Made by a program: the position numbers and the translations under genes. The notes beneath the pieces are model-generated. The model was not told the DNA's origin. It did no database searches and worked only from the letters and a program-made list of their open reading frames with translations. Below, one piece after another: positions 22,109 through 28,066 of a stretch of DNA of 28,066 nt. The DNA is from JAZDHV01 sp043810355 (GTDB taxonomy: Archaea; Nanobdellota; Nanobdellia; Woesearchaeales; JAGVYU01). How positions within the stretch are numbered: position 1 is the stretch's first letter; each line of letters begins with the position of its first letter. Location of the stretch: the NCBI GenBank assembly GCA_043810355.1, contig JBDROB010000045.1, forward strand, positions 1 through 28,066, given 5' to 3'.

Positions 22109-24019
22109 TTACTTCTTCTTTTTATCATCATCTTCCATCTTATAATCTGCATCAACCACTTTCTCTTTCTTCTTTTTCTGGCTTTTTTCTTCCTTAGACT
22201 CTGATTTAGATTCATTCTGCTGGGCTTTTGCCTGCTCTTCAGCAACCTTTCTATAAAGATCTTCTGAAATCTTCTGGAATTTCTCAGTCATCTCATCTTT
22301 TTTCTTTTTAATCTTCTCATAATTCTTGTCCTTGTCTTTCAAAAGCTCCTTCATCTCACTAATGTCCTTCTCAACCGGCTCAAGCTGCTTCTTGTCAACC
22401 TTGTCTCCCATGTCCTTGATTGTCTTCTCATACTGGAAGACCATTGCTTCGGCATCATTCAGGGTCTGGACTTTTTCAACCCTGTTCTTGTCCTCGTCTG
22501 CATGAGATTCTGCCTCTTTTCTCATCTTATTGATCTCATCTTCGCTCAAGTTTGAGCTTCCTGTCACTGTTATCTGCTGCTGCTTTCCTGTCCCAAGATC
22601 TTTTGCACTCACATTGACAATTCCATTTGCATCAATGTCAAATGTCACCTCAATTTGAGGCACTCCTCTTTGAGCAGGCGGTATTCCCACAAGATCAAAT
22701 CTTCCTAAGCTCTTGTTGTCTGCTGCCATAGGACGCTCTCCCTGCAATACATTTATTGTTACTGCTGGCTGATTGTCTGATGCAGTGCTGAATATCTGAG
22801 ATTTCTTTGTTGGGATTGTTGTATTCCTTTCAATCAACTGTGTCCTTACTCCTCCAAGAGTCTCTATTCCAAGTGTCAATGGAGTTACATCTAGTAATAG
22901 AACATCTTTGACCTCACCGCCTAAAATTCCTGCTTGTATCGCAGCTCCTAGAGCAACTGCTTCATCAGGATTTACACTCTTATCCCCAACTTTTCCAGTA
23001 ATTTCTTTCACAAGTCTTTCTACTGCAGGTATTCTTGTTGATCCTCCAACAAAAATCACCTTATCAAGCTCTTTTGGTGTTAGTTTTGCATCCTTAAGTG
23101 CCTGTTCTGTTGGACCTTTCAAGTCATCAATGATCTTGTCAATGATCTTCTCAAATTCAGCCCTTGTCAGTTCATAATTTAGATGTTTTGGTCCTGAGTT
23201 GGTTGCTGTTATAAAAGGAAGGTTAATGTTTGCTTTTTGTGTTGTTGAAAGCTCAATCTTTGCTTTTTCAGCTGCTTCTTTTAATCTTTGAAGAGATGTC
23301 TTGTCTTCCCTTAGGTCTACACCATTCTCTTTCTTGAACTTATTTGCCATCCAATCAATCAAGAGATCATCAATATCGTCTCCTCCTAAGTGATTGTTCC
23401 CTGATGTTGCCTTTACTTCAAATACTCCTTCTCCTAACTCAAGTATTGAGACATCAAATGTTCCTCCTCCAAAATCAAATATGAGTATTGTATGGTCTTT
23501 TCCCTTGTCTAATCCATATGCTAATGCAGCTGCAGTAGGCTCATTTATGATCCTTAGCACATTTAATCCTGCAATAGCCCCAGCATCTTTTGTTGCCTGT
23601 CTTTGTGCATCTTCAAAATAAGCTGGCACAGTGACAACTGCATCCTTTACTTCATGGCCTAGATATGCTTCAGCGTCAGTCTTAAGTTTCTGCAATATCA
23701 TTGCTGATATCTCTTGAGGAGAATATTCTTTTCCTTCAATTTCAATCTTCTCATTTGATCCCATCTTTCGTTTGATAGATCTTACAATATTCTCTGGATT
23801 TGTTATTGCCTGGTTTCTGGCAACCTTGCCTACTATCCTTTCCCCATCTTTAATAGATACAACGCTTGGGACAGTATGGTCACCTTCAGCACTTGGTATG
23901 ATCTTTGGCTTTCCAGCCTCCATTATTGCCACTGCTGAAAAAGTTGTACCTAAATCAATCCCAATTGCCTTTGCAATACCCCCTTTCTTTTGTTTTTGAT
24001 CTTTTTTTTCTTCTGCCAT
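22109..24019 (-). CDS. dnaK: Chaperone DnaK (Hsp70)
   Basis: ATP-driven protein-folding chaperone. 636 residues from ATG 24019, chosen because GGAGGA lies 7 nt upstream (TTG 24040 in the same frame is before that site). After a Lys-rich lead of 19 residues comes IGIDLGTTFSAVAIM, then VTVPAYFEDAQRQATKDAG, INEPTAAALAYG, IFDFGGGTFDVSIL and VGGSTRIPAVERLV of the ATPase domain. The linker DVLLLDVTPLTLGIET leads to the substrate domain (QPAVTINVLQGER) and the helical lid. The C-terminus is long, Lys/Glu-rich and ends DYKMEDDDKKKK. Many archaea lack Hsp70; those that have it acquired it from bacteria, and the operon order here fits such an origin. Confidence 0.98.
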   Translation of the reverse strand: MAEEKKDQKQKKGGIAKAIGIDLGTTFSAVAIMEAGKPKIIPSAEGDHTVPSVVSIKDGERIVGKVARNQAITNPENIVRSIKRKMGSNEKIEIEGKEYSPQEISAMILQKLKTDAEAYLGHEVKDAVVTVPAYFEDAQRQATKDAGAIAGLNVLRIINEPTAAALAYGLDKGKDHTILIFDFGGGTFDVSILELGEGVFEVKATSGNNHLGGDDIDDLLIDWMANKFKKENGVDLREDKTSLQRLKEAAEKAKIELSTTQKANINLPFITATNSGPKHLNYELTRAEFEKIIDKIIDDLKGPTEQALKDAKLTPKELDKVIFVGGSTRIPAVERLVKEITGKVGDKSVNPDEAVALGAAIQAGILGGEVKDVLLLDVTPLTLGIETLGGVRTQLIERNTTIPTKKSQIFSTASDNQPAVTINVLQGERPMAADNKSLGRFDLVGIPPAQRGVPQIEVTFDIDANGIVNVSAKDLGTGKQQQITVTGSSNLSEDEINKMRKEAESHADEDKNRVEKVQTLNDAEAMVFQYEKTIKDMGDKVDKKQLEPVEKDISEMKELLKDKDKNYEKIKKKKDEMTEKFQKISEDLYRKVAEEQAKAQQNESKSESKEEKSQKKKKEKVVDADYKMEDDDKKKK

Positions 24020-24095
24020 TTTAGTTTCCTCCGTGTTCAAAAACTTAAAAATTGAATTTGTTCAATTTTTTATTGTTTTTTAGTCCTCATTAAAC

Positions 24096-24578
24096 TTATC
24101 CTATCTCCTTGACCAAAACAACACAGTCCTTGCCTTTGCCATAATGGTCTTTAAGTGTTTTTTTGATTTCATAATTATTATCCTGATAAAACTTGATTGA
24201 CTTTTTTTCACCTTTTAGCACATGGATCTCAATATGCACTTTACCAACCTCATGAGCCTCAATCTTCTCCCTTATCTTCCTATCAATCTCATTGATAAAG
24301 AAATCTGAAACTTTTTTGTTATGCTTTTCTTTAGTCACTGCAAAATGCCTTATCCTCCATACTGAAGTTTCTTTTTCATTTGCATCAACTTCTAAAAGAC
24401 ATCCTCCAATAATTTCATTGTCTTCTTTTATTACTAATATGTCTCCATCATCATTTGTTAGATAGTCTGCAATTAACTTTTCGCTTTTATCAAACATTTC
24501 AATCCCTTGAAATCTTTCTTTTAATATGACTGCAAGTTTTACAAGGTCTTTTTCTTCTGGAGTGATTATACTATACAT
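24096..24578 (-). CDS. GNAT-family N-acetyltransferase
   Basis: 160 residues from ATG 24578 (AGAGG 7 nt upstream; an in-frame start at 24605 would overlap the previous gene). The fold is visible as DILVIKEDNEIIGGCLLEVD (strands 2-4), WRIRHFAVTKEKHNKKVSDFFINEID (the acetyl-CoA loop, though its usual Q/RxxGxG/A is replaced by KEKHNKKV), and a closing SIKFYQDNNYEIKKT typical of GNAT strand 5 and helix 4. The degenerate acetyl-CoA loop makes activity uncertain. It sits between the YkgJ-like gene (10 nt) and dnaK in the heat-shock operon. Substrate unknown. Confidence 0.75.
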   Translation of the reverse strand: MYSIITPEEKDLVKLAVILKERFQGIEMFDKSEKLIADYLTNDDGDILVIKEDNEIIGGCLLEVDANEKETSVWRIRHFAVTKEKHNKKVSDFFINEIDRKIREKIEAHEVGKVHIEIHVLKGEKKSIKFYQDNNYEIKKTLKDHYGKGKDCVVLVKEIG

Positions 24579-24588
24579 TTTTTGCCTC

Positions 24589-25137
24589 TTATGATAAGAT
24601 ATCATATTTCATTATTTTCTTTAGTGTTTCTTTATTCTCAATCAATTCTTCTGGAGTTCCTCCAAGTATTGTTGGATGTGTATTCAGCCTTATTGCCCAT
24701 TCTCTTATTGAATGGGGATTGCTTGCATCCACAAAATGGTTGAGCAAAAACCATTCTGATAATGCTGATCCATTTGGACTGCAAGTGCTTGTCTTGCATT
24801 CCAATGGCTTGACTCCATGTATTGTGCATTTCTCCTGGTCATTGTAAAATATGCATTTTCCATAATGCTTGCCATTCTCTCTTTTTAGTTTTGGCTTGTA
24901 TCTTGTTGTTCCAAACTTTAATATTGGCTCAAGATAATTCATCTTTAATTTTGCTACTGTGACGCCAAGATGCTTTGCAATCTTTTCATAATCCTGGTCT
25001 GAAAGTGCACCAGAGCCATATTGGCATAATTTTGAACATTCTTCACAAGCCTTGCCTTTGTCGCATTTGCCAAACCTAATGGCATTTTTTTCATCTGTTG
25101 CCTTTGTTATGCCAACAAATGGGATTTCATTCTCCAT
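24589..25137 (-). CDS. YkgJ-like cysteine-cluster protein in the heat-shock operon
   Basis: 182 residues from ATG 25137, with AGAGGGG 8 nt upstream (an in-frame start at 25164 would overlap grpE). A cluster of cysteines FGKCDKGKACEECSKLCQYGSG is followed by LSDQDYEKIAKHLGVT, then GKCIFYNDQEKCTIHGVKPLECKTSTC. The order is that of the YkgJ/UPF0153 family: N-terminal cysteine cluster, a helix, then C-x(n)-C-x-I-[HY]-x-x-x-P-x-x-C. A metal or Fe-S centre is likely. It begins 13 nt after grpE, so it is co-expressed with the chaperones; a redox-sensing or metal-handling role during heat stress is only a guess. Confidence 0.78.
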   Translation of the reverse strand: MENEIPFVGITKATDEKNAIRFGKCDKGKACEECSKLCQYGSGALSDQDYEKIAKHLGVTVAKLKMNYLEPILKFGTTRYKPKLKRENGKHYGKCIFYNDQEKCTIHGVKPLECKTSTCSPNGSALSEWFLLNHFVDASNPHSIREWAIRLNTHPTILGGTPEELIENKETLKKIMKYDILS

Positions 25138-25150
25138 GATATCGACCCCT

Positions 25151-25672
25151 CTATTTTTTTGCAACCTTAACTTTGCTATGCCTTATTATCTTATCTCCAA
25201 GCCTATATCCTTTCTGGAACTCTTCAATGATCTTATTATCCTCTTCTTCAGATTTCTCTGACATCAATGCTTCATGTATGTGAGGATCAAACTTCTCTCC
25301 AATCGCTTTGATTGGTCTAAGACCTTCTTTCTCAAGTATATCAATAAGCTGCGAATATATGAGTTCAATGCCTTTAACAAACTCTTCTTTATTATCTTTG
25401 TGGTTTAATGCCAGTTCAAAATGATCTACTATAGGTAAGATCTTCATCAACAGATCCTCACAAGCATGCTTGCAGAAATTGGTCTTCTCTTCATCTGTCC
25501 TTTTTTTATAATTCTCAAAATCAGCCTGAACTCTCTGCAATAGATTGGTCAATTCCTGAATTTGATCTTTATCAAGCATTCTTTCTTTATCAGACTCTTT
25601 TTCAGATTTATTTTCTTTTATAACCTCTTTATTATTCAATTCAATTTTCTCATCTTTTCTTTCTTTTTTCAT
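25151..25672 (-). CDS. grpE: Nucleotide exchange factor GrpE
   Basis: Releases ADP from DnaK. 173 residues: a charged N-terminal part (Lys/Glu-rich, 1-45), a long coiled coil from about 35 to 75 (LTNLLQRVQADFENYKKRTDEEK), a four-helix part with LPIVDHFELALNH, and the beta domain GLRPIKAIGEKFDPHIHEALM ... GYRLGDKIIRHSKVKVAK. All are standard for the family. AAGGTGA lies 5 nt before the ATG. First gene of the chaperone operon, with a long leader carrying a hairpin and two palindromes. Confidence 0.96.
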   Translation of the reverse strand: MKKERKDEKIELNNKEVIKENKSEKESDKERMLDKDQIQELTNLLQRVQADFENYKKRTDEEKTNFCKHACEDLLMKILPIVDHFELALNHKDNKEEFVKGIELIYSQLIDILEKEGLRPIKAIGEKFDPHIHEALMSEKSEEEDNKIIEEFQKGYRLGDKIIRHSKVKVAKK

Positions 25673-25694
25673 TATGATTCACCTTGATTATGAT

Positions 25695-25735
25695 GGAAGT
25701 AAGGTTTTGGAGGTGTTCTAGAAAACCCTACTTCC
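25695..25735 (-). promoter_or_regulatory. Leader hairpin of the grpE operon
   Basis: GGAAGTA-x-GGTTTT (25695-25708) and AAAACC-x-TACTTCC (25722-25735) form a 13-bp stem with one mismatch and a 13-nt loop. On the transcribed minus strand the loop reads CTAGAACACCTCC, containing CACCTCC, the same sequence as the 3' end of archaeal 16S rRNA. It could therefore pair with the grpE ribosome site AAGGTGA about 20 nt downstream, or mimic the ribosome. No experimental support. Confidence 0.5.
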
Positions 25736-25749
25736 CTATTTGTTCTTTA

Positions 25750-25786
25750 GTTGATTTGGACCAACTCTCGTTGATTTAAAATCAAC
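25750..25786. promoter_or_regulatory. Two palindromes 20 bp apart, candidate heat-shock operator
   Basis: GTTGATTTGGACCAAC (25750-25765) and GTTGATTTAAAATCAAC (25770-25786) both start GTTGATTT and end CAAC; their starts are 20 bp apart, two turns of the helix. They lie between the divergent grpE and winged-helix genes. A TATA-like TTTAAATATAA for grpE is at about 25811-25822, so the sites would fall just after its transcription start, a common place for archaeal repressor sites. Confidence 0.5.
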
Positions 25787-25834
25787 CTAGACTAACTTAA
25801 ATTATGTAGGTTATATTTAAATGTTTTGGAAAAA

Positions 25835-25844
25835 CTTTATATAG
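25835..25844 (+). promoter_or_regulatory. TATA box of the winged-helix regulator gene
   Basis: CTTTATATAG is centred about 27 nt before ATG 25867 with no ribosome site between, indicating a leaderless mRNA. Confidence 0.55.
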
Positions 25845-25866
25845 TATGAAAAAATAAAGATCTTCC

Positions 25867-26178
25867 ATGAGATTAATCAGGCAAAAGATTACAATAATCA
25901 ATATCAGAAAGCCTCAGATACATAATATCAATGACAAATTGAAATGGTTTGGGAATTCTCTTGGATTATTCAATTTAAGGGATAAGGATAAGTCTTGCTA
26001 CAGGATATTCATTGAATTGCTCAAATCCTCAAGAAAAGCAACACCTTTGTCATCTGATCAATTGGCAGAAAGGCTTAACTTGAGCAGGGGTACTGTTATC
26101 CATCACTTGTCAAAGCTTATGGAATCAGGAATAGTGGTCCATGAAGGGAATAAGTATTTGTTAAGGGTTGATACTTAA
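25867..26178 (+). CDS. Winged-helix transcriptional regulator, probably frameshifted near its end
   Basis: 103 residues to the first stop. A basic N-terminal stretch (1-45) is followed by a winged helix: YRIFIELLKSS, LSSDQLAERLNLSRGTVIHHLSKLMESGIVVHEGNKYLLRV, of the ArsR/MarR-like type, with recognition helix SRGTVIHHLSKLM. The stop TAA 26176-26178 falls straight after the wing. In the frame one base back the sequence goes on without a break as a charged helix to TGA 26271-26273, two bases before the end of the converging gene. A one-base deletion near 26172-26178 would explain this. Its position, divergent from the chaperone operon with palindromes between, suggests a heat-shock repressor like Phr/HSR1 in role, though not shown to be of that family. 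Confidence 0.78.
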   Translation: MRLIRQKITIINIRKPQIHNINDKLKWFGNSLGLFNLRDKDKSCYRIFIELLKSSRKATPLSSDQLAERLNLSRGTVIHHLSKLMESGIVVHEGNKYLLRVDT

Positions 26179-26273
26179 AAGACTTAATTTCTGAAGTTGA
26201 AAAAGATCTGAAAAGAATGACTGATGACCTTAAGGATGTAGCTCAAGACATTGATAAATGGCTGGGTATGTGA
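26172..26273 (+). pseudogene. Out-of-frame C-terminal helix of the winged-helix regulator
   Basis: The frame reads YLKDLISEVEKDLKRMTDDL then KDVAQDIDKWLGM and stop. It opens at 26172, just where the regulator frame closes, has no start codon of its own near the front, and has a clear heptad pattern (L, I, V, L, M, L, V, I) typical of dimerisation coiled coils after a winged helix. Likely the true end of the same protein. Confidence 0.6.
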
Positions 26274-26275
26274 GA

Positions 26276-26602
26276 TCATACTAGAATATCAAGACCCTGT
26301 CCTTCTTCAGGTACAAAATCTCTTCTATTTATATCTTTTCTTCCTTCTGCACCTTCTTCCTTATCCATCTTTCTTCTTCCAATAAAAGGGTTTCTTCTCC
26401 TTTCATCCTCTTTGAATATTGGATGATATGTTGCATTAACTGCATTAACTCTATCTGTTCTAGGAAAAGTCATTTCATGGGATTCATGCAATAATCGATC
26501 ATTTAGTAATGCTCCAGAAACTCTCATATAATCTTCTTTTCTCTGATAAGCCCTAACACTAGGTGAACTCACATCAGATACTCCTTCAACTGCTCCTGCC
26601 AT
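26276..26602 (-). CDS. Hypothetical hydrophilic protein
   Basis: 108 residues from ATG 26602 (MAGAVEGVSDVSSPSVRAYQ). The frame extends upstream to 26701, but a TATA-like TTTTTATAC (26628-26636), about 29 nt before ATG 26602, argues for this start and a leaderless mRNA. Rich in Arg, Glu and Asp, without membrane segments; a central HESHEMTFPRTDRVNAVNATYHPIF and basic ERRRNPFIGRRKMDKEEGAEGRKDINRRDF. No family recognised; it is probably unstructured in large part. It ends 2 nt from the frameshifted end of the regulator gene. Confidence 0.5.
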   Translation of the reverse strand: MAGAVEGVSDVSSPSVRAYQRKEDYMRVSGALLNDRLLHESHEMTFPRTDRVNAVNATYHPIFKEDERRRNPFIGRRKMDKEEGAEGRKDINRRDFVPEEGQGLDILV

Positions 26603-26713
26603 AATATAAGAAAAGAATGATTGATAGTATAAAAAACTCACTTTTATATATCCTCTTATATATATCATCTCACCATTATTTATCTTTTTCTCATATTTCA
26701 AAAACCAACACGT

Positions 26714-26724
26714 TTTTATATATC
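26714..26724 (+). promoter_or_regulatory. TATA box of the DUF1385 gene
   Basis: TTTTATATATC is centred about 26 nt before ATG 26745, with no ribosome site between; leaderless transcript. Confidence 0.5.
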
Positions 26725-26744
26725 CAAATATTCCAATATTATCT

Positions 26745-27662
26745 ATGCCAGATAAGTTTCCAGTAGGGGGTCAGGGTGTTATTGAAGGAGTGATGATGAA
26801 ATCTCCTAATTATATCTCTGTCTCAGTCAGAAATGACAAAGGAAAGATTGTTTCTATGAATAAAAGACTTAGGAAAAAAGGCAGATTAGCCAAATTATTT
26901 TTTATAAGAGGCATCTACAATCTTATTGAGATGCTTATAATTGGTGTAAAAGCATTGATATGGTCAGGTAACCAGTTCACAGAGGAAGATGAGGATCTGT
27001 CTACTAAAGATGTCATCCTTCTTCTATTGGTTTCATTTGGATTTGCTATACTCTTCTTCTGGCTCTTGCCTTATGCACTAACTCTCTTAATAGGAATAGC
27101 AGAAGAAAAAGCCCCAATCTCATTCAATCTTATTGATGGTATCATAAAAATCGCCTTGTTCATAGGATATGTCTTAGTCATCAGCCAGATGAAGGATATC
27201 AAGAGGATTTTCAAATATCATGGAGCTGAGCATATGGCTGTCCATTGCTATGAGCATAATGAGGATCTCACTGTTGAAAATGTAAGAAAGTACAAGACTC
27301 TTCATACTAGATGCGGTTCAAGTTTTATAATGATTGTATTAATCTTCAGTATACTACTGCTCTCACTCATTCCACCTTTTGTGATACAATTCTATCCAAA
27401 CCTTCTTAATCTTAATTTTTGGTATCAAAAACTTATCCTATTTCCTATAAGGATTCTAGCTATCCCTATTATTGCAGGACTGTCTTATGAATTGCTGAAA
27501 TTGGCTGATAAGTTTAAAAAATTCTTCTTATTTAGCTTAATCTCACAGCCAGGCCTCTGGTTACAGATGCTTACTACTGCAAAACCTGATGATTCTATGA
27601 TAGAAGTGGCTATCAATTCTCTTAAAGATGTTCTCGAATTAGAAATATCAGAAAAAAATTAA
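26745..27662 (+). CDS. DUF1385 (YqhQ-type) membrane protein
   Basis: 305 residues. It opens with VGGQGVIEGVMMKSPNYISVSVRNDKGKI, the DUF1385 signature (GGQAVIEGVMMR...). The middle reads FKYHGAEHMAVHCYEHNEDLTVENVRKYKTLHTRCGSSF, with the conserved HGAEH and HxRCGTSF motifs. Membrane segments: DVILLLLVSFGFAILFFWLLPYAL, IIKIALFIGYVLVIS, FIMIVLIFSILLLSLIPPF and LILFPIRILAIPIIAGLSYELLK. The C-terminus is PGLWLQMLTTAKPDDSMIEVA, also conserved in the family. The conserved His, Glu and Cys residues suggest a metal site at the membrane face. Function not established; in Bacillus it is called YqhQ. Confidence 0.9.
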   Translation: MPDKFPVGGQGVIEGVMMKSPNYISVSVRNDKGKIVSMNKRLRKKGRLAKLFFIRGIYNLIEMLIIGVKALIWSGNQFTEEDEDLSTKDVILLLLVSFGFAILFFWLLPYALTLLIGIAEEKAPISFNLIDGIIKIALFIGYVLVISQMKDIKRIFKYHGAEHMAVHCYEHNEDLTVENVRKYKTLHTRCGSSFIMIVLIFSILLLSLIPPFVIQFYPNLLNLNFWYQKLILFPIRILAIPIIAGLSYELLKLADKFKKFFLFSLISQPGLWLQMLTTAKPDDSMIEVAINSLKDVLELEISEKN

Positions 27663-27695
27663 GCATCTCACCCTTGGGATGAGATAAAAAAAATT
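27663..27695 (-). terminator. Hairpin terminator between converging genes
   Basis: ATCTCA-CCC-TT-GGG-A-TGAGAT (27665-27685), a 9-bp stem with one bulged A, lies between the ends of the DUF1385 gene and the acidic-protein gene. On the minus strand it is preceded by T8 and followed by TTAATTTTTT, so it best fits termination of the minus-strand gene. Confidence 0.6.
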
Positions 27696-27823
27696 TACTC
27701 TTCAGGCTCTTCTGCTGGAGCTTCTTCATCTCCACCATCTTCTGGTTCAGATTCTGGTTCAGATTCTGGTTCAGCTTCTGGTTCTCCTTCAGGTGTTGTT
27801 GTTTCTTCTTCATCTTCTGCCAT
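27695..27823 (-). CDS. 42-residue acidic Glu/Pro-repeat protein
   Basis: ATG 27823 to TAA 27695-27697. It reads MAEDEEETTTPEGEPEAEPE, then SEPESEPEDGGDEEAPAEEPEE. A 12-nt unit encoding EPES is repeated in tandem in the middle, which shows recent slippage. About half the residues are Glu; no hydrophobic core, so it is surely disordered. A perfect AGGAGGT (27832-27838) lies 8 nt before the ATG and a terminator follows, so it is a real, probably strongly translated gene. The TTT run recalls the Thr linkers of the surface proteins here, but there is no signal peptide. Role unknown. Confidence 0.75.
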   Translation of the reverse strand: MAEDEEETTTPEGEPEAEPESEPESEPEDGGDEEAPAEEPEE

Positions 27824-27928
27824 TTTTTAATACCTCCTAATCATTATTATGTTAGAATTATGCTAAATCATTTATATAGTTTTCTATTATTTACCTATAA
27901 ATTCCATATATAGAGCCCAATCTTAGGC

Positions 27929-28066
27929 TGCGTTGAAAAAGTCTCCGTCCGTGCCATGTTTGCCATTGTTTGCCGTAGGCAAACATGGCATGGCTGGACG
28001 TAGCTGACCATGTTCCCATGATTCATTATGGGGTTATGGTCAGCGAAGTAGGAGATTTTCAACGCA
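27929..28066. mobile_element. 138-bp element with terminal inverted repeats (MITE-like), reaching the window end
   Basis: TGCGTTGAAAA-AG-TCTCC (27929-27946) and GGAGATTTTCAACGCA (28051-28066) are inverted copies (16 bp, 2 nt extra on the left). Inside are two more inverted repeats: TGCCATGTTTGCC/GGCAAACATGGCA (27952-27964/27978-27990) flanked by GTCC/GGAC, and GCTGACCAT/ATGGTCAGC (28003-28011/28036-28044) enclosing CCCAT/ATGGG. As RNA it would fold into a three-way junction. It is richer in G+C than its surroundings and has no open frame. It could be a non-autonomous transposable element, one end of an insertion sequence, or a structured RNA. The right end coincides with the end of the window. 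Confidence 0.6.

Noticed and set aside
26165..26182. Programmed -1 frameshifting in the winged-helix gene
   Set aside because: The stop codon comes before any slippery heptamer of the X-XXY-YYZ type in the original frame; a one-base deletion is more likely.

Overview
The window looks like an AT-rich archaeal chromosome segment, probably from a DPANN lineage such as Woesearchaeota or Pacearchaeota. That assignment rests on inference from several signs: an archaeal-type SRP54, deoxyhypusine synthase, an endonuclease Q-type PHP nuclease, a RibL-type FAD synthase, TATA boxes about 26-30 nt before many start codons (leaderless transcripts), and surface proteins with poly-threonine linkers. Where mRNAs have leaders, the ribosome sites are of the GGAGGTG type.

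Layout. 1-3.2 kb: the end of an unidentified gene, a PfkB-family kinase, srp54 and a small ribbon-helix-helix protein. 3.2-6.4 kb (minus strand): a TrmB-type effector domain that has lost its DNA-binding half, deoxyhypusine synthase, a 38-residue zinc-ribbon protein, and two paralogous membrane-anchored proteins with cupredoxin-like domains. 6.5-7.9 kb: EndoQ. 7.9-11.4 kb (minus): tRNA-His(GTG) followed 25 nt later by hisG-hisH-hisF and a fused hisA-hisI-hisE gene, ending in a deletion scar of hisD. 11.7-13.7 kb: an Ig-like-repeat lipoprotein and a DUF1461-type membrane protein. 13.7-17.4 kb: a nitrogen module, with an Lrp/AsnC regulator divergent from amtB-glnK-glnA. 17.7-20.1 kb: two small related hypothetical genes, ribL, a YkgJ-type cysteine-cluster protein and a second zinc-ribbon microprotein. 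20.2-20.5 kb: a GC-rich, heavily self-complementary non-coding island. 20.65-25.7 kb (minus): a heat-shock operon, grpE - YkgJ-like - GNAT - dnaK - zinc ribbon - dnaJ. It diverges from a winged-helix regulator, with paired palindromes in between. 26.3-27.8 kb: a hypothetical gene, a DUF1385/YqhQ membrane protein and a 42-residue acidic repeat protein. 27.93-28.07 kb: a 138-bp element with terminal inverted repeats that runs exactly to the end of the window.

How the genes work together. The nitrogen module couples ammonium import, its PII regulator and glutamine synthetase. Glutamine then feeds HisH. The his operon encodes only the first five steps (PRPP + ATP to imidazole-glycerol phosphate and AICAR); no hisB or hisC is present and hisD is reduced to its two ends. 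The Hsp70 operon is a complete DnaK/DnaJ/GrpE set with three extra genes built in.

Most unusual items: the tRNA-His/his operon with its fusion, start-site anomaly and hisD scar; the structured island at 20.2-20.5 kb; the palindromes and leader hairpin of the heat-shock operon; and the terminal-inverted-repeat element. All identifications come from reading motifs by eye; no database search was possible.
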